This document shows, in pieces, positions 7,843-16,585 of a stretch of 64,000 bases of DNA. The notes below the pieces were generated by a model. The model saw only the letters and a list, made by a program, of their open reading frames with translations. It did no database searches and had not been told where the DNA came from. The translations under genes and the position numbers were made by a program. The stretch is from Citroniella saccharovorans (lineage in GTDB: Bacteria; Bacillota; Clostridia; Tissierellales; Peptoniphilaceae). The number at the start of each line of letters is the position of its first letter. Position 1 is the first letter of the stretch. The stretch is taken from the NCBI RefSeq assembly GCF_035481615.1, contig NZ_JAYKOT010000003.1, positions 496,001 through 560,000 on the forward strand. Reading direction: 5' to 3'.

Positions 7843-9567
7843 TTGAAAAGAAAGGTAGTTTTATTCGCAGCTATTATTACTATGCTAATATCAAGTTTAA
7901 GCTTAGCTGATAATGCAGCAAAATCACAAATTTATTATGGAAATGATCGTTTTGAAACAAACGAGAAAGTACTTGAAAAGTACAAAAACCTATATGACAA
8001 TCCAGAAAAAACAGCTGTTGTTACATCTGGACTTGTGTTTGCAGATGCATTAACATCAGGTAATTTAACTTATAAATATAAGTTGCCACTAGTTCTTGAA
8101 GATGGTAAGCTATTAAGTAAGTTGGAAGCTCTTGGAGTTGAGAAGGTAATTATTATTGGAGGTAAGCACTCAGTTGTTAAATCCAAAGACCTAGAAGATT
8201 CTCTTAAAAGTAAGTTTGAAGTCGAAAGAATAGCTGGCTCTGACAGATATGAAACAAATAGGGAAATTATTAATTATATTGAAAAGAAAGAAAATAAAAC
8301 TTTTGACAAAGTTGGTGTAAAGGGAACTGACTTTCCAGATGCACTATCTGCAATTCCTTATACTATAAAAAATGACTGCCTTTTAGAACTTTCAAATGAT
8401 AACAGCAGGGTATTTAAAACCATAATCGGTGGCGGAGTTAAAGGTTCTTCAAATAATAAAATTGCAGGAGCCAATAGATATGAAACATCAAAAATGGTTA
8501 TTGATGAGTTAAGTTCTGATCCGCTAATTATAGCTTCTGGAGAAAACTTTCCAGATGCACTATCTGCAATTTCACTAGCAAGTCTTAAGAGTGGAAATAT
8601 CTTGGTTATCCCAAGTAAGAATATAAATTCTAAAACATTAGATTTTATAAAATCTAAGGATTCTGTTGATATAATAGGTGGAAGCTTTACTAAGCTTAAT
8701 GATTATTTAAATGAAAAGAAAGAAGAACCTAAGCCAGAAGAAAATACAGAGCAGCCAGATTATTCAAAAATTGGGGAAGCTATCCTAAGTGCTATAAATA
8801 GTGAAAGGGCAAAATTAAATCTACCAAAGCTAACAATGGATGAAAATTTAAATAAAATTAGTAATATAAGGGCCAAAGAGCTACAAAAAAATTTTTCACA
8901 CACTAGGCCAAGTGGAGATAGCTGGGATAGTGTGTTTGATGAAAATTCTTGGTCTTACTTTGGAGAATACTATGACTTTGTAGAAAATCTTGATATGGAA
9001 AGCTTAAACCCTATGCTTAAAGATCAGGAAATGATTGAAGAAGTATTTTCTAAAGCAGAATATACTCATTTTGGTATAGGTTTTTATAAAGCTGATAATG
9101 GATATTATTATACATTCCACTTAGCAGGAAATGAATCTGTAGATACCAAACCTGAAGAAAAACCCGAGGAAAAACCAAACCCAAAGCTAACTATTGAAGA
9201 AGCCAAAAAACAAATTTTAGAAATAGTTAACAAAGAAAGAGCAAAAAATGGAGCAGGTGAACTTAAGTTTGATGATAGTCTACTCTCAGCTTCAAACGTT
9301 AGAGCAGAGGAAATTTCAAGGATATTTTCACATACAAGACCAGACGGCAGTTCTTGTTTTACAATTTATACAGGATCTTGGTCTATGAAAGGTGAAAATA
9401 TAGCTATGACACCTACTTTAGATCCAGTTATGGTAATGGATTTATGGATGAATTCTCCTGGACATAGGGCAAATATTTTAAATAGTGATTATGAAGAATT
9501 TGGTATAGGAATATATGAAAAAAATGGATATTTCTATTATGTTCAGCTTTTTGGAACATATTTCTAA
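7843..9567 (+). CDS. Cell-wall protein: CWB2 anchor plus two CAP/SCP domains
   Basis: A 574-residue exported protein. It starts at a TTG with a GGAAGG ribosome binding site 8 bp upstream; the signal peptide ends near ...SLSLADN. Residues 30-285 hold three CWB2 repeats (YYGNDRFET, AGSDRYET, AGANRYET; FPDALSA) that bind a secondary wall polymer. A short proline/glutamate linker leads to CAP domain 1 (about 310-430). A second linker (DTKPEEKPEEKPNPK) leads to CAP domain 2 (about 452-574). CAP2 has the full set SHTRPDG (His497), GENIA (Glu518) and SPGHRANIL (His541). CAP1 has SHTRPSG (His353) but no GENIA or GHRANI, so its site looks dead. The function of bacterial CAP proteins is mostly unknown. 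Confidence 0.9.
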   Translation: MKRKVVLFAAIITMLISSLSLADNAAKSQIYYGNDRFETNEKVLEKYKNLYDNPEKTAVVTSGLVFADALTSGNLTYKYKLPLVLEDGKLLSKLEALGVEKVIIIGGKHSVVKSKDLEDSLKSKFEVERIAGSDRYETNREIINYIEKKENKTFDKVGVKGTDFPDALSAIPYTIKNDCLLELSNDNSRVFKTIIGGGVKGSSNNKIAGANRYETSKMVIDELSSDPLIIASGENFPDALSAISLASLKSGNILVIPSKNINSKTLDFIKSKDSVDIIGGSFTKLNDYLNEKKEEPKPEENTEQPDYSKIGEAILSAINSERAKLNLPKLTMDENLNKISNIRAKELQKNFSHTRPSGDSWDSVFDENSWSYFGEYYDFVENLDMESLNPMLKDQEMIEEVFSKAEYTHFGIGFYKADNGYYYTFHLAGNESVDTKPEEKPEEKPNPKLTIEEAKKQILEIVNKERAKNGAGELKFDDSLLSASNVRAEEISRIFSHTRPDGSSCFTIYTGSWSMKGENIAMTPTLDPVMVMDLWMNSPGHRANILNSDYEEFGIGIYEKNGYFYYVQLFGTYF

Positions 9568-9605
9568 TTCATTTTAATACACTTTTGATTTAATAATTAA
9601 AATAA

Positions 9606-9634
9606 TTGACAACTTATAATTTAATTATTATAAT
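9606..9634 (+). promoter_or_regulatory. Consensus sigma-A promoter of the fluoride-regulated gene
   Basis: TTGACA at 9606-9611 and TATAAT at 9629-9634 with a 17-bp spacer are a perfect match. The predicted start near 9640 coincides with the first G's of the riboswitch aptamer. Confidence 0.92.
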
Positions 9635-9636
9635 TT

Positions 9637-9698
9637 AGTGGGAATGAAGTTCTCCCTAAGTTTAACTTAAACCGCAATTTTGCTGATGACTTCTACGT
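9637..9698 (+). ncRNA. Fluoride riboswitch (crcB motif) aptamer
   Basis: The conserved elements appear in order: GGGAATGAAGTTCTCCC (P1 stem with the ATG-like internal loop), the AAACCGC pseudoknot strand, then GCTGATGACTTCTAC. This matches the fluoride aptamer consensus closely. It lies between a consensus promoter and a terminator that re-uses the 3' part, so fluoride would favour read-through into the antiporter gene. Confidence 0.92.
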
Positions 9699-9729
9699 TT
9701 ATTTTGCGTAGATTCATCAGCTTTTTTTT
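9682..9729 (+). terminator. Riboswitch expression-platform terminator
   Basis: GCTGATGA plus TCTACG pair with CGTAGA plus TCATCAGC around a short loop and end in eight T's. The 5' arm is part of the conserved aptamer, so ligand binding and termination exclude each other. Confidence 0.9.
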
Positions 9730-9741
9730 ATGGAGGTAATT

Positions 9742-10921
9742 ATGTTAGAAGGTTTTGGAATAATACTTTTTTTCTGGACTTATTTTTGGATTTATATCAA
9801 AAAAGTTTAAACTACCAGCTTTATTTGGAATGATTATAGCTGGTATAATAATAGGGCCCTATAGTCTAAATCTACTTGATTCAAAAGTACTTGATATTTC
9901 AAATGAGTTAAGAAGAATAGCTTTAATTATTATAATAATTAGAGCAGGTTTAAAACTAGATTTAAATAACTTAAGAAAGGTTGGAAAAGAAGCCTTATTA
10001 ATGTCTTTTCTTCCAGCGAGTTTTGAAATTCTTGCATTCTTTATTTTTGGTCCAATACTACTTGGCTTTTCAAGAATTGATTCTCTTATACTAGGTTCAA
10101 TTATAGCTGCAGTATCACCAGCAGTAGTTGTACCAAGAATGATTATTTTAATTGATGAAAAACTTGGAACTGATAAGCAAATTCCAGAGATGATTTTATC
10201 GGGTGCTTCCCTAGATGACGTATTTGTAATTGTACTTTTTTCAAGTTTTATATCTTTAGGTATGGGGGAGAATATTTCAATTTATAAATTTATAGAAATT
10301 CCAATTTCTATTATTTTAGCACTAATTGTAGGTCTTGTCGTAGGATATTTTCTTTCCACTTTATTTAATAATATTAAACTCAGTCTAACTAATAAAACAA
10401 TTATTATATTTGTTGCAGCATTTTTTCTAAATTTTATAGAATTTGGACAAGAATTTATACCTTTTGCCTCACTAATAGGAATCATGGCTATGGGCATAAT
10501 AATAAGACTAAAAAGCCTTGATGATGCAATAAATCTTTCCCTAGTTTTTGATAAGCTTTGGCTAGCGGCTGAAATGTTTTTGTTTGTCCTAGTAGGCTCT
10601 TCTGTTCAAATAGGATCCTTAAAAGAATTTGGATTAACTGGTCTTATCATAATATTCATTGGACTTATTTTTAGAAGTTTGGGAGTTTTTACATTACTGA
10701 TCGGATCAAAATTAAATTTAAAAGAAAAATTATTTACAATTATGGCATATATTCCTAAAGCGACAGTTCAAGCAGCTATAGGATCAGTTCCTCTTGCTAT
10801 GGGACTTAAGAATGGAAAAATTATGCTTACAATTTCAGTTTTAGCTATTTTAACTACAGCTCCACTTGGGGCATTTCTTATAGATCATTTTAAGTATAAA
10901 TTATTAAATAAGGAAGGCTAG
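9742..10921 (+). CDS. Cation/proton antiporter under fluoride control (frame broken in a T7 run)
   Basis: Membrane antiporter of the CPA/NhaP-like type, about 392 residues after restoring the frame. The ATG at 9742 has a good GGAGG site, but its frame slips at seven T's (9767-9773). With six T's it reads through KKFKLPALFGMIIAG into the long open frame whose first internal ATG is at 9830. Conserved stretches include AGLKLDL, VSPAVVVPRM and GASLDDVF, which lines the ion path. About eleven hydrophobic segments are visible. Fluoride riboswitches are known to control Na+/H+-type antiporters as well as crcB and EriC-F. A role in fluoride or pH tolerance follows from the regulation, not from the sequence alone. 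Confidence 0.85.
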
Positions 10922-10980
10922 GAATTAGGATTATAAATTATAAAGTATTCTAAAAAAAGCTAATTAGAAATAATTTAAAA

Positions 10981-11009
10981 TAAAAAAAGAGCAGGCGAGG
11001 GGCCTGCTC
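10981..11009 (-). terminator. Terminator of hutH
   Basis: GAGCAGGC and GCCTGCTC form an 8-bp GC-rich stem. Read on the minus strand it is followed by seven T's, so it ends the histidine ammonia-lyase transcript. Confidence 0.9.
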
Positions 11010-11022
11010 AAAAATATTTATC

Positions 11023-12582
11023 TTAGTTAAGCTTAGTTACGCTTTCAACTTCTTCTAAGAAATCTCCATAAACTACTAGTTCAGTAATATCTTCTAATAC
11101 ATTGAAAAGTTCAAAGTTTTTATCATCATCAATAAATGGAATAGATTCTCTTACAAGATCATATGCCTTTTGAGTTCCTTTTCCTAATTTTAAATCTGGA
11201 TTCATTTCTTTTCTAAAGTCAATTGCTTGACAAGCAGCTAATATTTCTGTAGCGATAACACGAGTAGAGTTACTTACAATTTGTTTAGCATGTCTAGCTG
11301 CTATAGTTCCCATTGATACAAAGTCTTCTTGATTTTCACAAGATGTAATTGAGTCAACAGATGCAGGATGAGCTAAAACTTTATTTTCAGAAACTAAAGC
11401 TGCACAGCTATATTGAGTGATCATAAATCCTGAGTTTAATCCAGGTTTCTTAACTAGGAATGAAGGGAAATCACTTAGCTGTGAATTAACTAATCTTTCA
11501 ACTCTTCTTTCTGATATATTTCCAAGTTCAGCAGCGCCAATACCTAGGAAATCGAATGGTTGTGCCATTGGTTCTCCATGGAAGTTTCCTCCAGATATAA
11601 CTTGTCCATCTGAAAATACTATTGGGTTATCAGTAGCTGAATTAATTTCTATATCAACTTTACTTCTAACATAATTTAAAGTATCTTTGCAAGTTCCATG
11701 AACTTGTGGAATACATCTTAGAGTATAAGCATCTTGTACTCTAATTTCAGCTGTATGAGATGTTAGTGTTGAACCTTCTGTTAAATTTCTAATATTTTCA
11801 GCAGTTTTTAGATTTCCAGTGTGAGGTCTTATAGAGTGAAGTTTTTCATAGAAAGCATCGATAATTCCTCTATGAGCTTCTAGAGATAATGCACCAGCTA
11901 TATCTGCAAGTTTGCTTAATCTCATAGCATCGTAAGTTGCAAGTGCTCCAATTGCTGTTAAACAAGTAGTACCATTATTTAAAGCAAGACCTTCTTTTGC
12001 CGCAAGTTTTATAGTTGCAATTCCAGCTCTTTCCATAGCATCTTTACCATCAAGAAGTTCTCCTTCATAGAAAGCATATCCTAAACCAAGCATTGGTAGA
12101 ACCATGTGGCTTAATGGACAAAGGTCTCCAGATGCTCCAATTGATCCTTTTTCAGGAATATAAGGAACTACACCCTTATTTAACATTTCAAGTAAAGTTT
12201 CTATAGTTTCCTTTCTAATAGCAGAAACTCCCTTTATAAGTGAATTTACTCTTATTAAGATCATTGCTCTAACTTCATCTTCTTCAAGTGGATCACCATA
12301 TCCTACAGCATGTGATCTGATAAGGTTTTCTTGAAGTTGAGCGGTATCTTCCTTACTAATTGAAACTTTTGCAAGTGAACCAAAACCAGTGTTAAGGCCA
12401 TATACAACTCTTTCACTTTCGATAATATCTTCAGCTACTTTTCTTGAAGCTACAACTTTTTCTAAAGATTCTGGGCTAATTTCCACAGGTGTGTTAAATC
12501 TAGCTACACTTACAACTTCTTCTAAAGTTAAGTCTTCTCCAGTTAAAATTACTTTTTCCATTATTTTATTCATTTCCTCCAT
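11023..12582 (-). CDS. hutH: Histidine ammonia-lyase
   Basis: A 519-residue cytoplasmic enzyme that deaminates L-histidine to urocanate, the first step of histidine degradation. The MIO prosthetic group forms from Ala150-Ser151-Gly152 in GSIGASGDLCPLSH. The family motif YGLNTGFG (61-68) supplies the catalytic Tyr. Length and order are normal. The start could also be an ATG at 12573 or 12561; a GGAGG lies inside the first codons and the usual family start matches MEKVILTGEDL. It lies 43 bp after a truncated antiporter gene on the same strand, probably its former operon partner and promoter side. No other hut gene is in the window. Confidence 0.95.
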   Translation of the reverse strand: MEEMNKIMEKVILTGEDLTLEEVVSVARFNTPVEISPESLEKVVASRKVAEDIIESERVVYGLNTGFGSLAKVSISKEDTAQLQENLIRSHAVGYGDPLEEDEVRAMILIRVNSLIKGVSAIRKETIETLLEMLNKGVVPYIPEKGSIGASGDLCPLSHMVLPMLGLGYAFYEGELLDGKDAMERAGIATIKLAAKEGLALNNGTTCLTAIGALATYDAMRLSKLADIAGALSLEAHRGIIDAFYEKLHSIRPHTGNLKTAENIRNLTEGSTLTSHTAEIRVQDAYTLRCIPQVHGTCKDTLNYVRSKVDIEINSATDNPIVFSDGQVISGGNFHGEPMAQPFDFLGIGAAELGNISERRVERLVNSQLSDFPSFLVKKPGLNSGFMITQYSCAALVSENKVLAHPASVDSITSCENQEDFVSMGTIAARHAKQIVSNSTRVIATEILAACQAIDFRKEMNPDLKLGKGTQKAYDLVRESIPFIDDDKNFELFNVLEDITELVVYGDFLEEVESVTKLN

Positions 12583-12624
12583 TTTATAAAAAAATTTGTG
12601 AATCTAGTTATATTATAAACTAAA

Positions 12625-12845
12625 TTATCCTAAAATTAAAGCACCTATAACTCCACCAATTAATAAAGGTATGTTAAAAGCAATAAATGTAGGAACGCAG
12701 GTATCCCAAATATGATCGTGTTGTCCATCTGCATTTAATCCAGATGTAGGTCCAAGAGTTGAATCTGAAGCAGGAGAACCGGCATCTCCAAGGGCTCCAG
12801 CTACTGAGATTAATAAAATTATTGCTTGAGGACCAAAACCGATTT
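12625..12845 (-). pseudogene. C-terminal remnant of a YuiF-type Na+/H+ antiporter gene
   Basis: Read on the minus strand, the frame gives GFGPQAIILLISVAGALG, then DAGSPASDSTLGPTSGLNAD, then GQHDHIWDTCVPTF, and ends at a stop at 12625-12627. The SDSTLGPT-x-GLNADGQHDHIWDTCVPTF stretch is highly characteristic of the Na+/H+ antiporter family that includes B. subtilis YuiF and is often linked to histidine use. Only about the last 70-75 residues remain. The N-terminal 300 or more residues are missing, because the sequence changes near 12840-12850 into a TPR gene on the other strand. It is cut off without an initiation region, so it cannot be expressed as such. Confidence 0.85.
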
Positions 12846-13872
12846 TGATATTGGTCTTTTTACAATTAATAATAATTTTAATATAGATAAATTTATTAAG
12901 GATACAGAAAACTTAATTTTTAAGTTGAGAAATAAAAATTTAGCTGTAATATATGATTTGCAGCTTGAATTTAATTTTTTAAAAGCTAGTTATCTACTTA
13001 GGGGAAATAGTGATTTAGGGATTAAACTTATAAAAAATGTAATTTTAGAAAGCAAATTAAACTCTAAAGAAAACTTGGAGTTACTATCCAATTTGGAATT
13101 TAGTTTACACTTATTAAAAGAAAATGATACAGAACTTGCAGAAAGCCTACTTGAAAAATCAAAAAATCTCTCAAGAAAATTAGATAGTTATGAGAATATC
13201 GGACATCTAATACTTCTTTTATCAATTTCCAAATTTAGAAATGGTAAACTTGATGATGCCTTAGATCTTGCTTTTGAATGTAATAATATGTACAAGTCCT
13301 ATTTAGAATTAGATAAAAAGAATATGCTTTACTACATCCATACACTAATTTTACTTGGAGAAATTAATCTTGCTAAAAATAAACTTTTAGAAAGTAGAGA
13401 GTATTTTTCTCAAGCTATTAGTAATATAGAAAATATAGAAAAAGAAGAAAGATATGAAATAGATAATTTATTTATCTTTAAAATATATATTCAATTTAAT
13501 TTATCCAGAACTTTTCTATTGGAAGGTAAATTTAATAAAAGCAAAGAAATATTAGATAAGATTTTAGCTAACTTTGAAAATGTAAAATCAGCAAAAATAC
13601 CATGCGAGATAATATATTTATTAAGTATAATAAATTCAATAGAAGAAAATCATAAGAAAGCTTACGAGTATTTTAGTCTAGCTAAAAAAGACATATTTTT
13701 CAAACAAAATGATATAGCAGAGGGATTTTACTTTTTATCTAAGCTGAAATTATATCAGGAGAAACTTATTGAGAAGGCTTTAAATAATAAGGAAGGTGAA
13801 AATTATCAAAAGAAATTAGCTTTATCTAAACTTAATGAATTCACAAACAAGCCAGAGCTAAAAATTATTTAA
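12826..13872 (+). CDS. TPR-repeat protein, N-terminus probably lost at a junction
   Basis: The open frame codes for up to 348 residues of helical repeat protein with TPR-like spacing (paired helices such as AESLLEKSKNLSRKLDSYEN, LDDALDLAFECNNMYKS and SREYFSQAISNIENIEKE). The nominal TTG start at 12826 lies inside the antiporter remnant on the opposite strand, has no ribosome binding site, and the first 6-8 codons are antisense of that remnant. The true gene therefore probably began further upstream in an ancestor; many such proteins carry an N-terminal helix-turn-helix. It is followed 13 bp later by a small membrane protein. The function is unknown and it may be non-functional. Confidence 0.6.
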   Translation: MRTKTDFDIGLFTINNNFNIDKFIKDTENLIFKLRNKNLAVIYDLQLEFNFLKASYLLRGNSDLGIKLIKNVILESKLNSKENLELLSNLEFSLHLLKENDTELAESLLEKSKNLSRKLDSYENIGHLILLLSISKFRNGKLDDALDLAFECNNMYKSYLELDKKNMLYYIHTLILLGEINLAKNKLLESREYFSQAISNIENIEKEERYEIDNLFIFKIYIQFNLSRTFLLEGKFNKSKEILDKILANFENVKSAKIPCEIIYLLSIINSIEENHKKAYEYFSLAKKDIFFKQNDIAEGFYFLSKLKLYQEKLIEKALNNKEGENYQKKLALSKLNEFTNKPELKII

Positions 13873-13885
13873 CTAGGAGAAAAAA

Positions 13886-14392
13886 ATGGGAGAGATTATA
13901 TTTGTTATACTTGCACTTATTTTTATAAGTGCAGCCTTATTAAATCTAAAACAAGGTAGGGATATTGAGGTATTTATGGTTCCTGATATTAAAATGAAAG
14001 TTGCTTTTTTTATTTTGGGAATTGTACTTATATTAGTTGGAATAAGATTAAATGTTGGATTAATTAGGTGGGTATTTATATTTTCTTTTGTATTTCTAAC
14101 ATTTACACTTATTATTAATCAGGGATTTACAAAAAAAGATTTTATCTATTTTAATGGATTAAATATATTTCTTTCAAATAAAAATATAAAGAAATTATAT
14201 TATATCAGCACTATTAGCAAAAGTAGAGATAATCTTTTAAAGATATTAGTTAGAGGAAATCTATTAAAGAAAGAATATTATATTAAGCAAGCTACTGAAA
14301 ATACACTAAATAAGATACTTAAATTAAATAAGACTGACTATTTTCCTATTGGAACAAAAGCAAAAGATGTTAAAGAATACAAAAATAAATAA
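13886..14392 (+). CDS. Small membrane protein, unknown function
   Basis: 168 residues with three hydrophobic segments (about 1-21, 35-53 and 60-80) and a basic cytoplasmic tail of roughly 85 residues. An AGGAGA ribosome binding site precedes the ATG, 13 bp after the TPR gene, so the two are co-transcribed. I do not recognise the family with confidence. A terminator follows. Confidence 0.65.
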   Translation: MGEIIFVILALIFISAALLNLKQGRDIEVFMVPDIKMKVAFFILGIVLILVGIRLNVGLIRWVFIFSFVFLTFTLIINQGFTKKDFIYFNGLNIFLSNKNIKKLYYISTISKSRDNLLKILVRGNLLKKEYYIKQATENTLNKILKLNKTDYFPIGTKAKDVKEYKNK

Positions 14393-14402
14393 ATTTTAAG
14401 CT

Positions 14403-14446
14403 TAAAAAGGATTAGTTTCTAAAATATCTAGAAATTAATCCTTTTT
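14403..14446 (+). terminator. Terminator after the membrane protein gene
   Basis: A long stem (TAAAAAGGATTAGTTTCT with AGAAATTAATCCTTTTTA) ends in T's. Confidence 0.85.
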
Positions 14447-14509
14447 AAATTACAAGCAAATTATTGTGATAAAAAATATAATATTAATATGTAAGATATA
14501 TTATTTTAA

Positions 14510-14577
14510 ATTGTAACGAAATTGTAATGAAACTGTTATGAAATTGTAATATAAAGACTAATAATTCGTGGTATAAT
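14510..14577 (+). promoter_or_regulatory. PhoB/PhoP-like direct-repeat promoter
   Basis: Four head-to-tail 11-bp units run from 14510 to 14553: ATTGTAACGAA, ATTGTAATGAA, ACTGTTATGAA and ATTGTAATATA. The 11-bp period and CTGTTAT-like core match the pho-box type of OmpR/PhoB-family response-regulator sites. The last unit takes the place of the -35, and TATAAT follows at 14572-14577. The gene downstream would need an activator. No regulator gene is in the window. Confidence 0.7.
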
Positions 14578-14638
14578 ATTAATAAGATAAAGATGATAAT
14601 ATTTGATTATAATAAGGGTTATAAAAGTGGAGGTAAAT

Positions 14639-15365
14639 ATGAAAAAAATATAAAATGCTAACATTTTTAGTTGTTTTTATTTCAATATTTTCTTTTAATT
14701 CATTTGTATTTGGATCAGAAAATGAGATAAAAGGAGATATAACACCAGATGAAGGTTTTTTAGGTAATCCAATTGATTTTTATAGTAAAGACAAAGAATT
14801 AGACGCCTCAGAACTTATAGAACAAAACAACAATGAGATAAGACCAACTTATGTTCCAGAAACTTTTAATAAAGTTATTGAAGTTCCGATGTATATGCAA
14901 AAGACGAATTATTGGTGTGGTCCAGCTTGCGTTGAGATGATTATTGATAAATATAGAGGATCTGTATATAATCAAGAAACCTATGCTTCATTTATGGGGA
15001 CAACAACTGATGGAACAGATATTACTCAAATTGCTAGAGCTCTAAATAATTATCAAGGTGTATATCATTATGATATTAGAAGAGTTGATAACTTTCAAGC
15101 GATGATTGACAAAGCTTATTATAGTATCAGAAATGATGCACCCTTTATTGCCAATATTAATACAGCATCTCTATATAATAGTGGACAATGGGCATACTCC
15201 ACACAAGGTCATTATATAGTAGTAAGGAGCATTTATTATGATAATAACTCTGAAAGATTTACTGGACATGTCAATGATCCTTGGAAGGTAGGTAAAACTT
15301 TAAAAACTTATCAAGTACTTTATAAAGCAGTAAGTGATCACTGGAACAGTTCCATTGTTCACTAA
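14639..15365 (+). CDS. Secreted C39-like papain-fold peptidase (frame broken in an A7 run)
   Basis: The real start is the ATG at 14639 behind a GGAGG site. The frame slips in seven A's (14642-14648), and with six A's it continues through the signal peptide (about 241 residues in all). If uncorrected, translation could begin only at the ATG at 14655, which lacks a site. After the signal comes the short motif KGDITPDEGFLGNP, then a Peptidase_C39_2-type domain with NYWCGPAC (Cys88 counted from 14655), QGHYIVV (His186) and NDPW (Asp208). This is an intact Cys-His-Asp triad. It would act outside the cell on peptides or cell-wall substrates; the target is unknown. It heads a three-gene exported cluster under the PhoB-like promoter. 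Confidence 0.82.
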
Positions 15366-15452
15366 AGTAATTAAAGTACACAATAATTAATTAATAGATA
15401 ACCCCTTATTATTATATATTAATTATACTAAACATTATAGAAAGGTGATTTT

Positions 15453-16571
15453 ATGAAAAAAATATATCTAGCACTTGCTATAATTTCTATACTTACATCT
15501 TGCAACAAGAGGACGATGCCGCTTGATAGTTCAAAAGGAGAAAGTCACGTAATTCAGCACAATGATACTAGTGAAAAAACAGATTTATCAATGGAAAAGA
15601 CACTAGAAAATATGAAGGGAGAAAAGGATGAAATTTTAAATTTTTTCAAGTCTTTTGATATCAACTATTCAGCTATGTCTGAGACTTTAGGACTTTTAGT
15701 AAAAAATGATAAAAATAAAAGCGTTAATCTATCTCATACCTTTTTTGAAGAAATACCATCATATTCTAAAGAATTATTCTATTATAATGATAAATTATAT
15801 TTAATATATACTGATAACAGTAAAGATGATAGCAATAGATGTGACCTTATCCTAAGAGAAATAGATAAAAATAAGAATATCAATGAAGAGACACTTGTTA
15901 AAAATATTATGTTTATAGAACCATTTTCTTCTTGTATAGGTAGTAGACTTTATTTTTCAACTATAAGCTTAGATGGCAAATCTATATTTTCTTATTATAA
16001 TTTAGATAGTGGAGAAGTTACAAGTATTAAAGAATCAGATTTTAATGTATCAGATAAGGGCGTTTGTAGCGGAGAGTATGTTACATTTATTTCAGAATAT
16101 CAAGCTAAACCAATTTATCAAATTTCAACCTATGAAAATCAAAGCTTAACTACAGATAAACCAAAGAAAAATGAACTAGTTTTTTTAGATGAAAATTTAA
16201 AAGATTCAAATAGTTTTGATATTGATCCTATTGACAGTTTTTATACTATAGATGACATGATATTTACTCATGATAGGATGTATGACGATAATAAGACTAC
16301 AATTAGACTATATGATAAAAATTTTAAGGAATTCTACAAAAGTGATGATATTTTTATTAATAGAGTTATCGGAGTGAAAAAACTAAAAAGAAAAGATAAG
16401 GATTATATATTACTAAAAGAAGAGGGTGAAAATTTAATATTATTGGACTACAAAGATAATTCTATATATTATCTAGCAAAATATATTGGGGATACTTTCA
16501 GTTATATCAATATCATTGGTGAAGATTTAGTCTTTGATGCTGGGGATGGAAAATATATAAAAATAGAGTAA
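15453..16571 (+). CDS. Lipoprotein of unknown function, probably beta-propeller
   Basis: A 372-residue lipoprotein. The lipobox ends ILTSC (Cys17), followed by a polar linker. From about residue 100 the sequence shows recurring short strands with patterns such as KLYLIYTD, SRLYFSTISLDGKSIFSYYN and DDMIFTHDRMYDDNKTTIRLYDKN, which suggest blades of a beta-propeller (inference). It sits between two C39-like genes; 14 bp separate it from the second. An AAAGGTG ribosome binding site precedes its ATG. It may be the membrane-anchored partner of the flanking exported proteins. Confidence 0.7.
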   Translation: MKKIYLALAIISILTSCNKRTMPLDSSKGESHVIQHNDTSEKTDLSMEKTLENMKGEKDEILNFFKSFDINYSAMSETLGLLVKNDKNKSVNLSHTFFEEIPSYSKELFYYNDKLYLIYTDNSKDDSNRCDLILREIDKNKNINEETLVKNIMFIEPFSSCIGSRLYFSTISLDGKSIFSYYNLDSGEVTSIKESDFNVSDKGVCSGEYVTFISEYQAKPIYQISTYENQSLTTDKPKKNELVFLDENLKDSNSFDIDPIDSFYTIDDMIFTHDRMYDDNKTTIRLYDKNFKEFYKSDDIFINRVIGVKKLKRKDKDYILLKEEGENLILLDYKDNSIYYLAKYIGDTFSYINIIGEDLVFDAGDGKYIKIE

Positions 16572-16585
16572 GGAGGAATTTAGAT

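Noticed and set aside
11417..12589. Plus-strand open frames inside hutH
   Set aside because: They are antisense shadows of a clearly identified enzyme.
14642..14648. Programmed frameshift in the C39 gene
   Set aside because: A run of A's alone, with no slippery heptamer plus structure, and the same type of break occurs in eight other places.
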